Origin: Amoebidium appalachense
Taxonomy: Eukaryota; Ichthyosporea
Direction of reading: 5' to 3'
Assembly: GCA_963693365.1 (NCBI GenBank)
Contig: CAVNZM010000003.1
Span: forward strand, 10,726,001-10,790,000
DNA: 64,000 nucleotides
This document shows, piece after piece, positions 45,718-56,940 of this stretch. A program made the position numbers and the translations under genes. Each line of letters starts with the position of its first letter. Position 1 is the stretch's first letter. The notes below the pieces were generated by a model. It searched no databases and was not told where the DNA came from. It saw nothing but the letters and a program-made list of their open reading frames with translations.

Positions 45718-47764
45718 ATGGCTCTTTGCGGGCTTAAACGTGCCCTGCTTACCCTCTTCTGCCTCGTTTCCTTCTCCCACGCCGCAACGATAAACATTAA
45801 CGCAACAGAGGATGCAGTTACAAAAATCACGACAGCCAAGAGCGGGGACACCGTTATTTTTGGCGGTGGGGAGCATGTTCTTTCAGGAACAATCGTGGTG
45901 AATAAATCCCTCACCATTCGTGGGATTGATGGCTCGACCATTCTCCGCGCACCCACCATTTTCGACTCTGTTTTTGAAATCACCAACCAAAGCGCAAAAG
46001 TTACGTTTCAATCGTTGAAATTCAAGCACCGATCATTGAACCAACTCTGTGACTTGGCGACCCCTCTGGCCCTTACGGCGAATTTCTCGCTCATCATAAA
46101 CAGCGCGACTGTTCGTCAGAACCTACTTAATTTGGATATTGATACGGGTTATTGGTTCAACACGCGCTACGTTTCCAACCTGTGGTTTGCGGAGTGCAAC
46201 TACCTGCGCGATGGGCCAATCGGGTCACCGAACGGCGCAAACAAGATGTTGAACTACAAGATGCAACTTAAGGCGGATACATGCCGTGCCAGCATCCTCT
46301 TTTCGGTTAAGTTCGACATGTTGGGCAACTGCAACACCACCATTTCCAAATTAGGCAACTACGCCATATACACGGCCGACATTGAAACGAACATGGCGGA
46401 ATACGTCAACACAACCAACGGCACGCAGACGCTCTCCATAGCAACGGACAGGTACGGAAACGCACGGGCCAAGCTTCGGGTCATGCTCAACCGGGTCGGG
46501 TCAGTAACCGCGACCATCGCCGTCAACTACCCGACTCAGGAGTTTGAAGCGGTCATCAGCAAGTTGGGAATTAAAGAAATCGACGGGGTCAACACCTCCA
46601 AGATCACTCTCACTGTTAACATGCCTGGCCCCTACACAATCACTGCCGGTGCGGTTGGGTCGGTAAATCTGACGGATATGTTTATCCCGAGTGCAAATTC
46701 CAGCGATTGGGTGAGCGGGTCGGCGTGCAATGGTGTTGCTATAAATGCGACGTGCAGCAACAACATAACTTTCAACGTTACGTCATGCGATCTGACGGGA
46801 AATTTCAAGTTGATCAATGTTCCGATCGCGTGCCAGGCGAGCAGCATCGCCAACGGCGTGTGCCCGGCCATCCTTTCGCCGTACGCAAACATCACCGTGT
46901 TCATCTCCACAAACAACTTCTGCAAGGTTAACGAGGTAAACCTATCCTCAATTTTCACGCTGGATATCAAGCTCCGTACGGATAACAATTATATCTCCAA
47001 CCGGCCAAACAATCAGTTCTTCCTCGGGGACACAGCCTATTGGTCACTTCGCCTGTGGACCAACAGTACGGGCGTTGGTATATCCGACGCGAAAATTACT
47101 GATTTGGTCCGCGAATCCAACCCCAACTGCACGAATTTCCCCCAGCCGTTCGCCGACACCTCCAAGATCGTGCAAACCTTCAAGGGACTTCTGACCCCCC
47201 CTGAAATCCGCAACCCGATGCTCATCAACGTGCCCGTTTCCTGCGCCACCGCCGCAGGAGGAACCAACAACATTACCTACACATGGACCGTCTTGGTCGA
47301 TTACCTCGACACCACCTACCGCCGCCGCCGCCGCACCGTCGAAAAATCCGTCTCGTCCTTAAATTCCGAGGACGTAAACGATTCTGGTGTTTATGACCGT
47401 GTGCGTCGCGAATCGGGCGAAGTTTCCGGTAATGGGGGTTTTGGGGTTAAAGTGAGACCGGGGGACGTTCAGAAGGTGGCAGGGGATGAAGCGACCGCGG
47501 TACTGGCGCCGGGGGGGAATTAACAACACCCTTATTGTGATAATTGCCGTGGCCGCCTGTTTGTGCTGCTGCTGTTGTATTGTCGCCGTCGGGGGAATTA
47601 TCGCTCTCCGTCGGTACAAAAAGAACCAAGCGATGAAGGAGAAGGCAACGTCTCTCGCTTCCTCCCAGCCCGTTTTTGCTACTTCGACGATGCAGTTTGA
47701 CGCCAATGGACATGCGAAAATGAGTTACAATCAAAGTATGGGTGGTATTATGTCGCTGAGTTAG
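45718..47764 (+). CDS. Glycosylated single-pass membrane protein, frameshifted before TM
   Basis: Starts MALCGLKRALLTLFCLVSFSHA, a good signal peptide. Residues 25-90 resemble the first coils of right-handed beta-helix proteins (GDTVIFGGGEHVLSGTIVV, KSLTIRGIDGSTIL). The remaining roughly 450 residues are rich in paired cysteines and N-glycosylation sites (NxS/T) and match no family I know. Near 534-540 is a polybasic run of six arginines, followed by a second basic RVRR, both furin-like. The frame ends at TAA (47521-47523) inside a G7 run context. One base off, the frame continues into a hydrophobic segment, NNTLIVIIAVAACLCCCCC, then a basic stop-transfer (LRRYKK) and a 50-residue tail ending at 47764. 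A type I membrane protein of about 680 residues is the likely original product. The break is either a run-length error or a real mutation. Confidence 0.75.
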
Positions 47765-47986
47765 TCGAGCGCTTTTGAGCTGGCTAAGGCAAACGGAAAT
47801 TTCCCGCAGGCGGGGGTTTATGGTAACCAGGGTGCGGGTTACTAAGGGCAGGGTAGGGTCTAGACGGGGGGGGGGGGGGGGGCTTTTGGGAGGTTTTGTT
47901 TTTGGGGTTTCTTGTGGTTTCCTCGTTTTGTTTTGTTTTTTGGTTTCGTACCTTTTCCTTAGGTTTAGATGTACACATAAAGTCAC

Positions 47987-48074
<88 letters not shown>

Positions 48075-48524
48075 TACACATACATGTACACGTACACGGA
48101 ACGTTTTTGGCTGGTTGTGGTTTGTTCTTCTTTCCTAACAGTGTTTGTCATTTATCCTAATGCATTTGTTATGCATGGAAAAACTAAAAAAAAAAAAGAA
48201 AAGAAGAAAAAAATGCCAGTGGCCGTAAAATGTTCGTGCAGGGCAACACACGGAGCTTCCACTTCTGGCCCCATATGGACGCACCAGTCAATACTCTAAT
48301 TCCTTTCGGAGGGGCGATATCTATAACACTGTTATAGTGTCTGTTAGTAAGTTTTTAACCGAGATTAAACTGGCTTATAAGACAAATGTACTAGCTGTCA
48401 TAGTGTAACGGTGTTCTAGCAGCGATTGATAAGTGAGAGTAGTTTACTTGGACTGGATTCCAAGATAACAGGGAATACAAGGAGATAATGGTGATGCCTT
48501 GTGCCATGATGCCTCTTCCCCCCT

Positions 48525-48571
<47 letters not shown>

Positions 48572-49037
48572 CTCCCGCCTCATCATGATGTATGCTCTCG
48601 GTGTGTCCTTTGCACTCTGTTTGCGTTGCCGCCCGTAAATGCGTTCTCCTCACTCTGTAGAAGCTTTCTAACCCCCCCCCCCCCCCCCCCCCGTGCCTCC
48701 CCCTCCTCGTCCCTCGTCTCCTCCCTTCCCCCCTCCCCGCCAACCTCCCTCCCCACCCTCCCAAAAACAAATTTGAAAAAAAAATGCCACCACCACCCTC
48801 CCCTCCTTTGTTGAACACAATGGGAAGTACATACGTAGTTATCCAAAGTCCTTCCAGTTACACACACACACACACACCATAAGGCCCAAAGATGATAACA
48901 CATGGATCGGGCCGGGAATCGATAAAATGAAATCTAATAAGCTGATTAGATCCGAAATTCCACTATTAAAGAACGAAGCCATTGATTGGATCCGCAGTTC
49001 CACTTTAAAAATTGTAGTTATTACTATATGGTCAGAT

Positions 49038-49098
<61 letters not shown>

Positions 49099-49358
49099 AG
49101 ATGTGGGTGTGGGTTGGTTATGTGCTGGGATGGACGATTCGGAGAATGTTGACGTGTGTGTATGTGTATGTGACCGGGTGTGCTGTGTGTGTGGGTGGGT
49201 GGGTGGGTGCACGTGTGGGTGTGCGCATGCGGAGGGGGGGGGGGGGGGGGGGTGTAGGTGGGTGTGGTGTGTTGTGGCTTCCGTGGTAAGGAATAGTGAG
49301 GTTTGGCTGGGGATGTGGGTTTTGTGTTGGAGGTGGTGGTTATGGTGGCGTTCGGAGG

Positions 49359-49404
<46 letters not shown>

Positions 49405-49412
49405 TGTGTGAC

Positions 49413-49506
<94 letters not shown>

Positions 49507-49852
49507 CGCGCTGTGTGTGTTGGGGGGGGAAGGGGGGGAAGGGGGGAGGGGGGGGGGGAGAAGAGGAGGCCGGGAGAGGGGCTAGGTTTACACCTGAAAA
49601 AAGGGAGAACTTGACGAGTCATACTATTGGAGGGAGCACCTACCAGGCCCGGGGCAGAGTCTAAATCGACAGTCACCATGATTGAATTTATGCCCCCCCC
49701 CCCCCCCCCCACCCCCCCTCCACCCCCCTCCCCCTCTCTTCCCCTCAACCCCCCCAAGCCCCAGCCCCTCTTCTCTTTTGTTTTTGGCTTTTGTTTTTCA
49801 GGAGGAAAAGATGGCGGGGTGGTGGTGGTGGTGGTGGTGGTGGTGGTGGTGT

Positions 49853-49883
<31 letters not shown>

Positions 49884-50580
49884 GGGGGGGGGGGAGGAGC
49901 ACCACAATTATGAATTCCCTAGGAAGACGCTTTGCTTAAGTTTACTCTCACACAAACTATATTCTGATTTTGTTATTAGTTTGACTAAAAAAACGGGGGG
50001 GGGGGGGGGGGGGTACTTATATTACTGGTGGCACTTGATGTGCCTGGCACTGGGAAACTAGATTTCAGTCGTTGCAGGGCTTACGTTATTCGGAGAATAA
50101 TTAAAAACTTTTCAGTCATCAGTTATACTTCTTTTTTTATGTGTTTACCGTTTCCTACATGACGGCTTTGGTTTGGGCCCGGTCCAGAAGCACATGTGTA
50201 CAGGCATGCCCTATAAGACGGGATAATTTCAAGTATTTCTCTTTGGGATACCTTGTGATCAAAAGTTATCCAATCCGATATTCCTACTTTTTTTATAGTT
50301 TTGTTATATTATGTGTACCTGGTTATTCCTACCTATTACACCTTACTACATGTAGAATATACTGCGACCTTATGTGTACCCCATAATTCACCTCAGGTCA
50401 CCCTAATAGCGAGTGCTTAAGACAGATATGGTACACGTACTTCAACAGACAAGCTAGTTTGCTATATATACCGTAAAGTGTACTGTACTGCACAGGTATG
50501 CGTTGTTTTTCTGTAAAAAAAAAAATATCAGTGTGAACAACCTTCAAACCCCCCCCCCTCCCCCCCCCCTCCCCACTTCC
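47765..50580. other. Intergenic: CA/TG repeats, small tandem repeat
   Basis: No gene seen. Contains (CA)n at 47988-48070, a C run plus (CA)n at 48524-48571, (CA)n at 49038-49094, (TG)n at 49360-49498 with a short CG stretch, G-rich DNA at 49520-49560, (GGT)n then (GT)n and a G run at 49818-49894, and unique AT-rich sequence from 50050 to 50520. Confidence 0.6.
48941..49012 (+). repeat. Diverged tandem repeat of about 40 bp
   Basis: Two units sharing TGATTAGATCCGAAATTCCA versus TGATTGGATCCGCAGTTCCA, each followed by CT-TTAAA-like sequence. Not low-complexity. Confidence 0.7.
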
Positions 50581-50585
50581 CCACC

Positions 50586-50874
50586 CAAACATTCCGCGGT
50601 CTCTCTCCAGTATCCAATCAAATTCAATCGATTATTCCCTCGTTTCAATGGGTCTTTCTCCTCACTACACTCTCGATCCAGTCCACATAACATGACCCCC
50701 AAGCGAAATCGCCCAAACGTTCCCGATCTCTCTCCATTATCCAATCAAACTCAACCGATTGTTCCCTCATTGTCAAATCAAAATCAGTCGATCATTCCCT
50801 CGTTTACAGGGGTGGTTTTCCTCACCACGCCCTCTATTCATTCCATCATAAAACAAAACCCGAGTGAAGTCGCC
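50586..50874 (-). pseudogene. Two decayed copies of the last protease exon end plus 3' flank
   Basis: A unit of about 130-165 bp comprising the C-terminal coding end and 3' flank of the protease occurs three times. The source is about 50875-51040, with copies at about 50714-50874 and 50586-50713. On the plus strand each unit has ATCTCTCTCCA-ATCCAATCA, TCAATCGATT-like, CCCTCGTTT-CAGGGGTG and TCCTCACCACGCCCTCTAT blocks. The copies have lost the open frame and lie downstream of the stop codon. Confidence 0.85.
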
Positions 50875-50937
50875 CAAACACCCCGCGATCTCTCTCCAGC
50901 ATCCAATCATTTTCAATCGATTATCGCCAGTATTCAA

Positions 50938-51281
50938 TCAAATGCAGTCGATTAAACCCTCGTTTCCAGGGGTGTTTTTCCTCACCACGCCCTCTATCCA
51001 GTCCACACAGTACGACACACGAGTGTAGACTCCAAACTGCCAAGGCTGCCCACAGTCGTTGCCCCAGCTCACCAACCCGACCTGTGGAAGCGAATGAAAA
51101 CACGTCATTATTAGCCTCTTTTGGAGGGCATTTGCAAAGGCGTTATTCACTTGTTCATTCATTAGTATGGATCAGCCGTTCAATGATTTCTTTTTATTTT
51201 GAAGGGGGAGGGAGGCACGTGTGTGTGATGAGAAGATGGAAGAGGAGAGAGGGGCCGGCCAGGCGAGTGTGCGGGGGGGAA

Positions 51282-51319
<38 letters not shown>

Positions 51320-51548
51320 CAAGGGGAGCCTCGAGGGGGGAGGGGGTGGGTTGGGGGGAGGGGGCAGGGGTTGCCCGGGGGGGAGGGGGGGAGGGGGGAG
51401 GGGAAGGAGGTGGCAGGGGAGAAATATAGATTCTACTAGTTTATGTACGAGGAAGAGGACGGGCGGGCCGTGGAGGGGGAGGGGGGGGGGGGTGGATGCC
51501 TGGAAATAATCTCGGTTTACTGATAGTTCAGGAGTGGGTCCACGGGAG

Positions 51549-51580
<32 letters not shown>

Positions 51581-52217
51581 GCGTGGCGTGTTGGGGGGGG
51601 GGGAGGAGAGGTTGGGAGGGAGAGGAAGAGGGAAAGGGAAAGCAATTGGGGAAAAGGCAGGAAGGGGAATTTAGGCTCAGACACCAGGCAGCGTGGCTGA
51701 TGGAGTGAAAAGCGTCCCTCCCCCCCCCCCCCTCCCCCCCCCTCTCCCCTTCAAAAAAAAAAGGAAAATAAAAAAGGTGGGGGTGTTGGTGGTGGTGGTG
51801 GTGGTGGTGGTGGTGGTGGTGGGGGGGGGGGGGGGGGGGGGGGGGTAATAAAACACGTACCAAAGTGCTCTTTCCAGCAAAAAGCGGGCCTCCACTATCC
51901 CCATTACATGCGTCCTTCCCTCCCTCCTTCGGGCCGGCGCAAATCACGCCCGGCCCGGAAACCGTTGGGCCCATATACTGTGCGCACAGTTTGTTCCCGA
52001 CCACGGGAACAACGACTTTGCGTAAATGGTCTGCTACGGTGTGGTCTTGAAACGAGAGCTGGCCCCAGCCCATAACTGTAAGGGGGGTACCGGATTTTTC
52101 GTTCACTCCGCGTATCCTGTGAAATTGGGGCTTTCTCAGAAAATCATGCTGATGCAAAAGTTTGTGTGCCCTTGGAGGGGGTGGTGGTGGGGTTGGGGGG
52201 GGGGGGGAAGGGAGGAA

Positions 52218-52265
<48 letters not shown>

Positions 52266-53305
52266 GGACGAAGGAGAAGACCTCCCCCCCCCCCCCGCGC
52301 CCCCTGCCTCCCGCGCATTCCTTTCCCTCATCCCCAGCTCAGAAAAGTGGCCAACTGGGAAAATGGGGCAATGGTGTTTTTCCTTGGTGTTTAAGATTTT
52401 CCGTTTTGCTCTCTCTCTCTCTCTGTCTCTTTATGGGGAAGCTGGGTAGGGTGCCACTGTTTTCGGCGTGTGTGTGTGTGAATGGTTAGGGTGGGGGTGT
52501 CAGAGAAAGAGAGAGAGAATGGTAAAGAATCAGATTATCCAGCTTTTCTTGTTTGTGCATTCGTTGCTTTCTCTCTTTTTTTAGGGGGGGGGGGGGGGGG
52601 GGAGAGGAGGGGGCGACGGGGGGGAGGGAGCGGGACAATGAGCAGGGCGAGGGAGAAGAATTAGGAGGAGTAGGGAAGAGATGGGGGGGGGGGGGGGGGG
52701 GGGGGGGAGAGGGTTAGGAGGGGTAAGACAAGTGTTTGAATGAAATTGACAATTATGGGGAAAAAAGAATGCGACAGACGTAATGAATATTGAATTGAAA
52801 ACGAATAATTTGTAATTGCCTTTTACAATAATCTATCAGGTACCCACCTGTTCAACTTAGCAGTCTCTGTGTTGTATGCAGGCCGTTCAAGCCTGAGCAG
52901 TGCCACGTCATTGATGATATCATTTTCGTCATAGCCCGGGTGCACGTGCGCCCCTATGACGTCATATTTGGTGAAGGTCTCGGGCCGGGACTGTTTTGTG
53001 CCCCCCACCCACACAATGTGGTGGGTAAAGCCGTGTACACAGTGGGCGGCCGTTAGCACCCAGTGGGGGTGGATGAGCGAGCCTCCGCATCTGCCACGGT
53101 GTGTATGCGGAGTGGGAGGGTGGGTGGGTGGGTGGGGTGGGTGGGGAGGGGGAGGGGGGGGGGGGGGGGGGGGGGAGGGGGAGGAGCGGGTGGGGGAAGG
53201 GGGGAGGGTTATGTAGTGGCTTGTGACAGTGTGTTTGTGTTTGTGTGCATGCATACGCGTGTGTGTGTGTGTGTGTGTGTGCGTGTGTGTGTTTGGGAGG
53301 AGTTA

Positions 53306-53377
<72 letters not shown>

Positions 53378-53547
53378 TGTGTGTGTGTGTGTGTGTGTGT
53401 GATCAAATGAGTGAGCGGGACAGTGCAATCTAAGTGTGTGTGTGTGTGACATGCGTTCGCGTGCGTGTGTGCATGTGCTTGTGCATGCGCAGTTGCCGGG
53501 GATAGTGTTTCTCGAATATTCCACTGGAGGCCATCACAGACACTTGC

Positions 53548-53581
<34 letters not shown>

Positions 53582-53582
53582 G

Positions 53583-53652
<70 letters not shown>

Positions 53653-54045
53653 CACACCCACACAAAACACACAAATACACGCGCGCACACACACAACACA
53701 CACACACACACGCACACACATACCCTCCCCCCCCCCCCCCATGCATCTCAAACAGCACACTAATAACTATTAGCACACAGAGACGCACTGCACAAACACC
53801 ACACACACACACACACACAAACACACAAGTTAAAGCCTAATAATACAGACCCACCTGTGCTTGTCCCCCTTCTCGCCGTTTCTTATGCTGACCATCCATG
53901 CAGGCGCGTCCGCCTCCACCCCTCCAACAATATTCCGCCCCGTTTCGTCCCATGGCCCCTCTTCACTCCGAGCTGCTAGGAGGTTCACGCTTGCGGCCCA
54001 GGTCGCTGTAGCGAAAAAGACAACACTCAACAGGGCAAGCTTCAT
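50938..54045 (-). CDS. Trypsin-like S1 serine protease, secreted zymogen
   Basis: Endopeptidase of the chymotrypsin fold. Four exons in transcript order: 54045-53855, 53090-52848, 52116-51861, 51081-50938 (stop TGA). All are GT-AG with phases 2, 2, 0, giving 277 residues. Starts MKLALLSVVFFATATWAASV, a signal peptide, followed by a short propeptide and the activation site GRN-IVGGVEADAPAW. Catalytic triad: His in LTAAHCVHG, Asp in NDVALLRLER, Ser in CNGDSGGPLF. The residue six before the catalytic Ser is Asp (DACNGDSGG), which predicts trypsin-like cleavage after Arg/Lys. TVMGWGQLS and VGLVSWGNDCGQPWQFGVYTR complete the usual S1 landmarks. Length is normal for a single-domain secreted trypsin. 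No regulatory domain and no obvious functional link to neighbours. Confidence 0.95.
51082..53854. repeat. Microsatellites in protease introns
   Basis: Intron 3 holds G-rich tracts (51281-51316, 51550-51577), A-rich DNA and (GGT)n (51783-51823). Intron 2 has G43 at 52221-52263 and further G runs (52586-52602, 52683-52707). Intron 1 has (GGTG)n, (TG)n at 53309-53400, and (CA)n broken by CG at 53551-53645. Confidence 0.9.
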
Positions 54046-55317
54046 TGTTTGTTAGTAATTTGTGCAGAAATTAACGCAAGCTCAGGGTCTTCGGTTATTA
54101 CTGTTTAAAAATTATTCAGCAGGAAATGGATTTGTTGTGGGTAGTAAAAGTCAATCTGGTGCTCTGTCTTCGGAGTCCGAACAAAGTTGCAAATTTAAAG
54201 TTCAAATGGTCACATTACCACGCTACATTATTTGGCCCCTCCAAGTCTCAGAATACTTAAGAATTTCTAAACTCAATGTAACTTTAATGTCGATGTTTGC
54301 ATGCAGAGCTCAAGTGCGGTATGGCTTATGTGCGCAAATGCTTGTCGTTTTTATGTTTGCTCAGTGTAGTACTGCCCCTCTTCGATTTGCTGTTCGGTGT
54401 AAACTGAGCCCAAGCAATCAGTTTATATAGTTAGGAGGGAGAGCTGGTCAGCGATGATTGGTTACTGACAAACATGGTATGCAAGGATTTGTAATTACTT
54501 CTGGAACGGTGCGATCTGATGAGCGAAGATTCATGAGTCGGTAGTGAGCGTCTTGCTAGAAAAGAAGGAAACAAAAGAAAAGAATCAAAAATAAACAGAA
54601 AAATTGAATGTAAATACCAGTTAGCGTACCAAAAGCAGCATTATAAAGGACGGAGTACGTAGGGACAATTGTGATTTGTATCTATCCGATTATCTTTTTA
54701 TTGGAAGTTATTAGCCAATCACAACGCGTACAATGGGTACATCACATAGCATCCGATGCTGAGCCTTCTGAGCCGACGGTCAGTCACGTGGTACGTCATA
54801 GTATGTATCGCCATGCACCGCTACTGCCTTGCTGCGCGGGAACTTTGAGCTTCGTGGCAAACCGTATATGTGTGTGTATATATGCATGTGTGCCAGTTTG
54901 TAGTTTTTGAGGCGCTACTGTGCATTTATGTACTATCATTGGCCTGCAACAGGCCCACGTGCACACTATCCGGGCATGTATGCGGGCCCCCGCCGCCCGC
55001 CGGGCACCGGCCCTTGAAGGGCGATTTTGATGGGTCTGTGATGGATATGATTGCGTTTTCCAGCGCAGCCAATTAAATGCAGCTAGTGACTTATGTACAC
55101 TGTATGCAATAAAACAACCCTAGTATAGATTATGGATAAGCAGAAGCTAGCATTGGTAGCTCCGAGAGAAAGTTAAGACACCGTATCACAATATCATACT
55201 GTGCAGCATTAATAAGTGATCCAACACGGTCATTTTATAACGGATATACTGGGGGAGAGAAGCAGAAAAGAGAATAAGCCGCCCATAACCTCCGGTTCTA
55301 CCACATTAGCTAACAGG
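54046..55317. other. Intergenic upstream of protease; retrotransposon 3' flank
   Basis: Mostly unique sequence without long simple repeats. A CCAAT box (AGCCAATCACAACG) lies at about 54713. A GC-rich patch with CCCGCCGCCCGCCGGGC is near 54989. The 3' untranslated part of the minus-strand retrotransposon probably ends somewhere in 55100-55317, but I see no poly(A) tail to place it. Confidence 0.45.
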
Positions 55318-56940
55318 TCACACATTGATAGATATGCATCCGCGAGTAAACCGCCCCCCACACATATTACACATACGAGCAGGAGACACCAAAAACCGAT
55401 TAAAACGCCAAGACATAATCATCTTTGCATATTTATACGACACAACATCATGAATAAACGAATCTATATAGGAGCGAGATTGTCTAACCGTATCCGCCAT
55501 ATAGGCTACTAGTAGTTGGTGTTTTTGCTGACCTAACACTGGGAGGGACTCGAAACGTAAAGTAAAAAGGTATCTATCAGCCATATACTTAAAACTATTC
55601 ATAGTCACACTAATCCTATGGTCCAGCCCTAGCTCCGGTGGAGTCGCCAGCCACTCCGCATATCGCTCGACAATGGGCAGAGACGATGTGGAAGGGAAGA
55701 GGTAGAGGGGCGAGTCCGGCGGGGATGCGTGTAGCCGGAAGAGCTCTAGTGGATGGGTCGGGGCAATGGCGGATAGGCGGGTGACGTGCTCGTGAAATTT
55801 AAGGGCTAATTCGTGTATGCGATGTGATGGCGGTGTGAGTGCGTATAAAGAATCGAAATGGCGTTTAGAAATAGGTGTGGAAAGGCCAGTAAGAAACGTA
55901 CAACAAGTTGTGTAGTGGAAGTCATCTAGTGATTGGAGAACATTTGCAACGGTATTTGAAGGGGGTGCCATACTATTAGCTAATAAAGGCAACCCGTACT
56001 CAGACAAAGGGCGAATAAAGGTGCGAAATATACTAAGACGGCTGTGTAAGTGTACAGTAGTAGAAAGATTAGCAAGATACACATCCCTAAATAAACGAAG
56101 ACATCTGCCTGCACTCTCCACCCGACGGTCGACCATCCGTTTGAAACATATGCCCCACTCATCCACCGGAACCCCCAAATATTTATATTCGATCGGGCGA
56201 GGGAGGGGACTGCTGAATATACAAACGTCGTCCCATGCCGGTATCGATTTTGATAAAAGGGCACACTTTTTGAAGTTAACCTTCATATCGTTGCGCTTGC
56301 ACCAATGTTCAACCACACGAATATATTGCCGTAGTTCGATAGGATCGGATGACATAAGCACAATATCATCAGCAAAAAAGAGGGTGGGGGGAGCCTGGCA
56401 TGGCAACCCCCCGTCAATTTGTGCCGCAGAAAGAGCGTCGGCTAAATCATCAATATACAGGTTGGAAAGAAGTGGGCTTAGCAGGGACCCTTGAAGTACC
56501 ACGTGCGTGCGGGTAAACCCTGGGGATAGCCGCCCATTAACCACCGTCCGTCCGCGTGTAAACGTAATTACAAACATAGCTTCCAGTAGCCGACCCATTT
56601 GGAATGGGACACCGCGAGTGACCAACTTGGCCCACAGGCGAGGGAGGTCGACCGTGTCGTACGCGTTCTTAAAATCAATAAATATGAGGTGCTCGGTATC
56701 ACTTTGAGTTGCATTATGTAGGGTGAGGATTTGCGCGTAACTAGAGTGTCGATGCCGAAACGGCGCCTGAAGAGGGCTCAGCTGGGAAGCCTGCTTACGG
56801 GTGGGGTTACGGGAAAAGGCCTGTAAGAGGCCACTTTCGAATAATCGGCGAAAAACGGACGTAAGGGTGATAGGGCAAAATTCGTCAATGGGACCCCGTG
56901 CAACCGTTTTCTTGATGGGAAACACTAGGTGTCTAGCCAC
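55318..56940 (-). pseudogene. ORF2 reverse transcriptase domain of the LINE
   Basis: A 540-codon open stretch containing RT blocks: ITLTSVFRRLFE, FIDFKNAYDTVD, QGSLLSPLLSNLYIDDLA, FFADDIVLMSSD, MKVNFKKCALLSKS, YKYLGVPVDEWG, then a long C-terminal region ending in CNMCGGRFTRGC. The FADD in place of YADD is tolerated in some elements. It is in-frame for its full length but disconnected upstream by a one-base shift, so it is not an intact gene. Confidence 0.9.
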
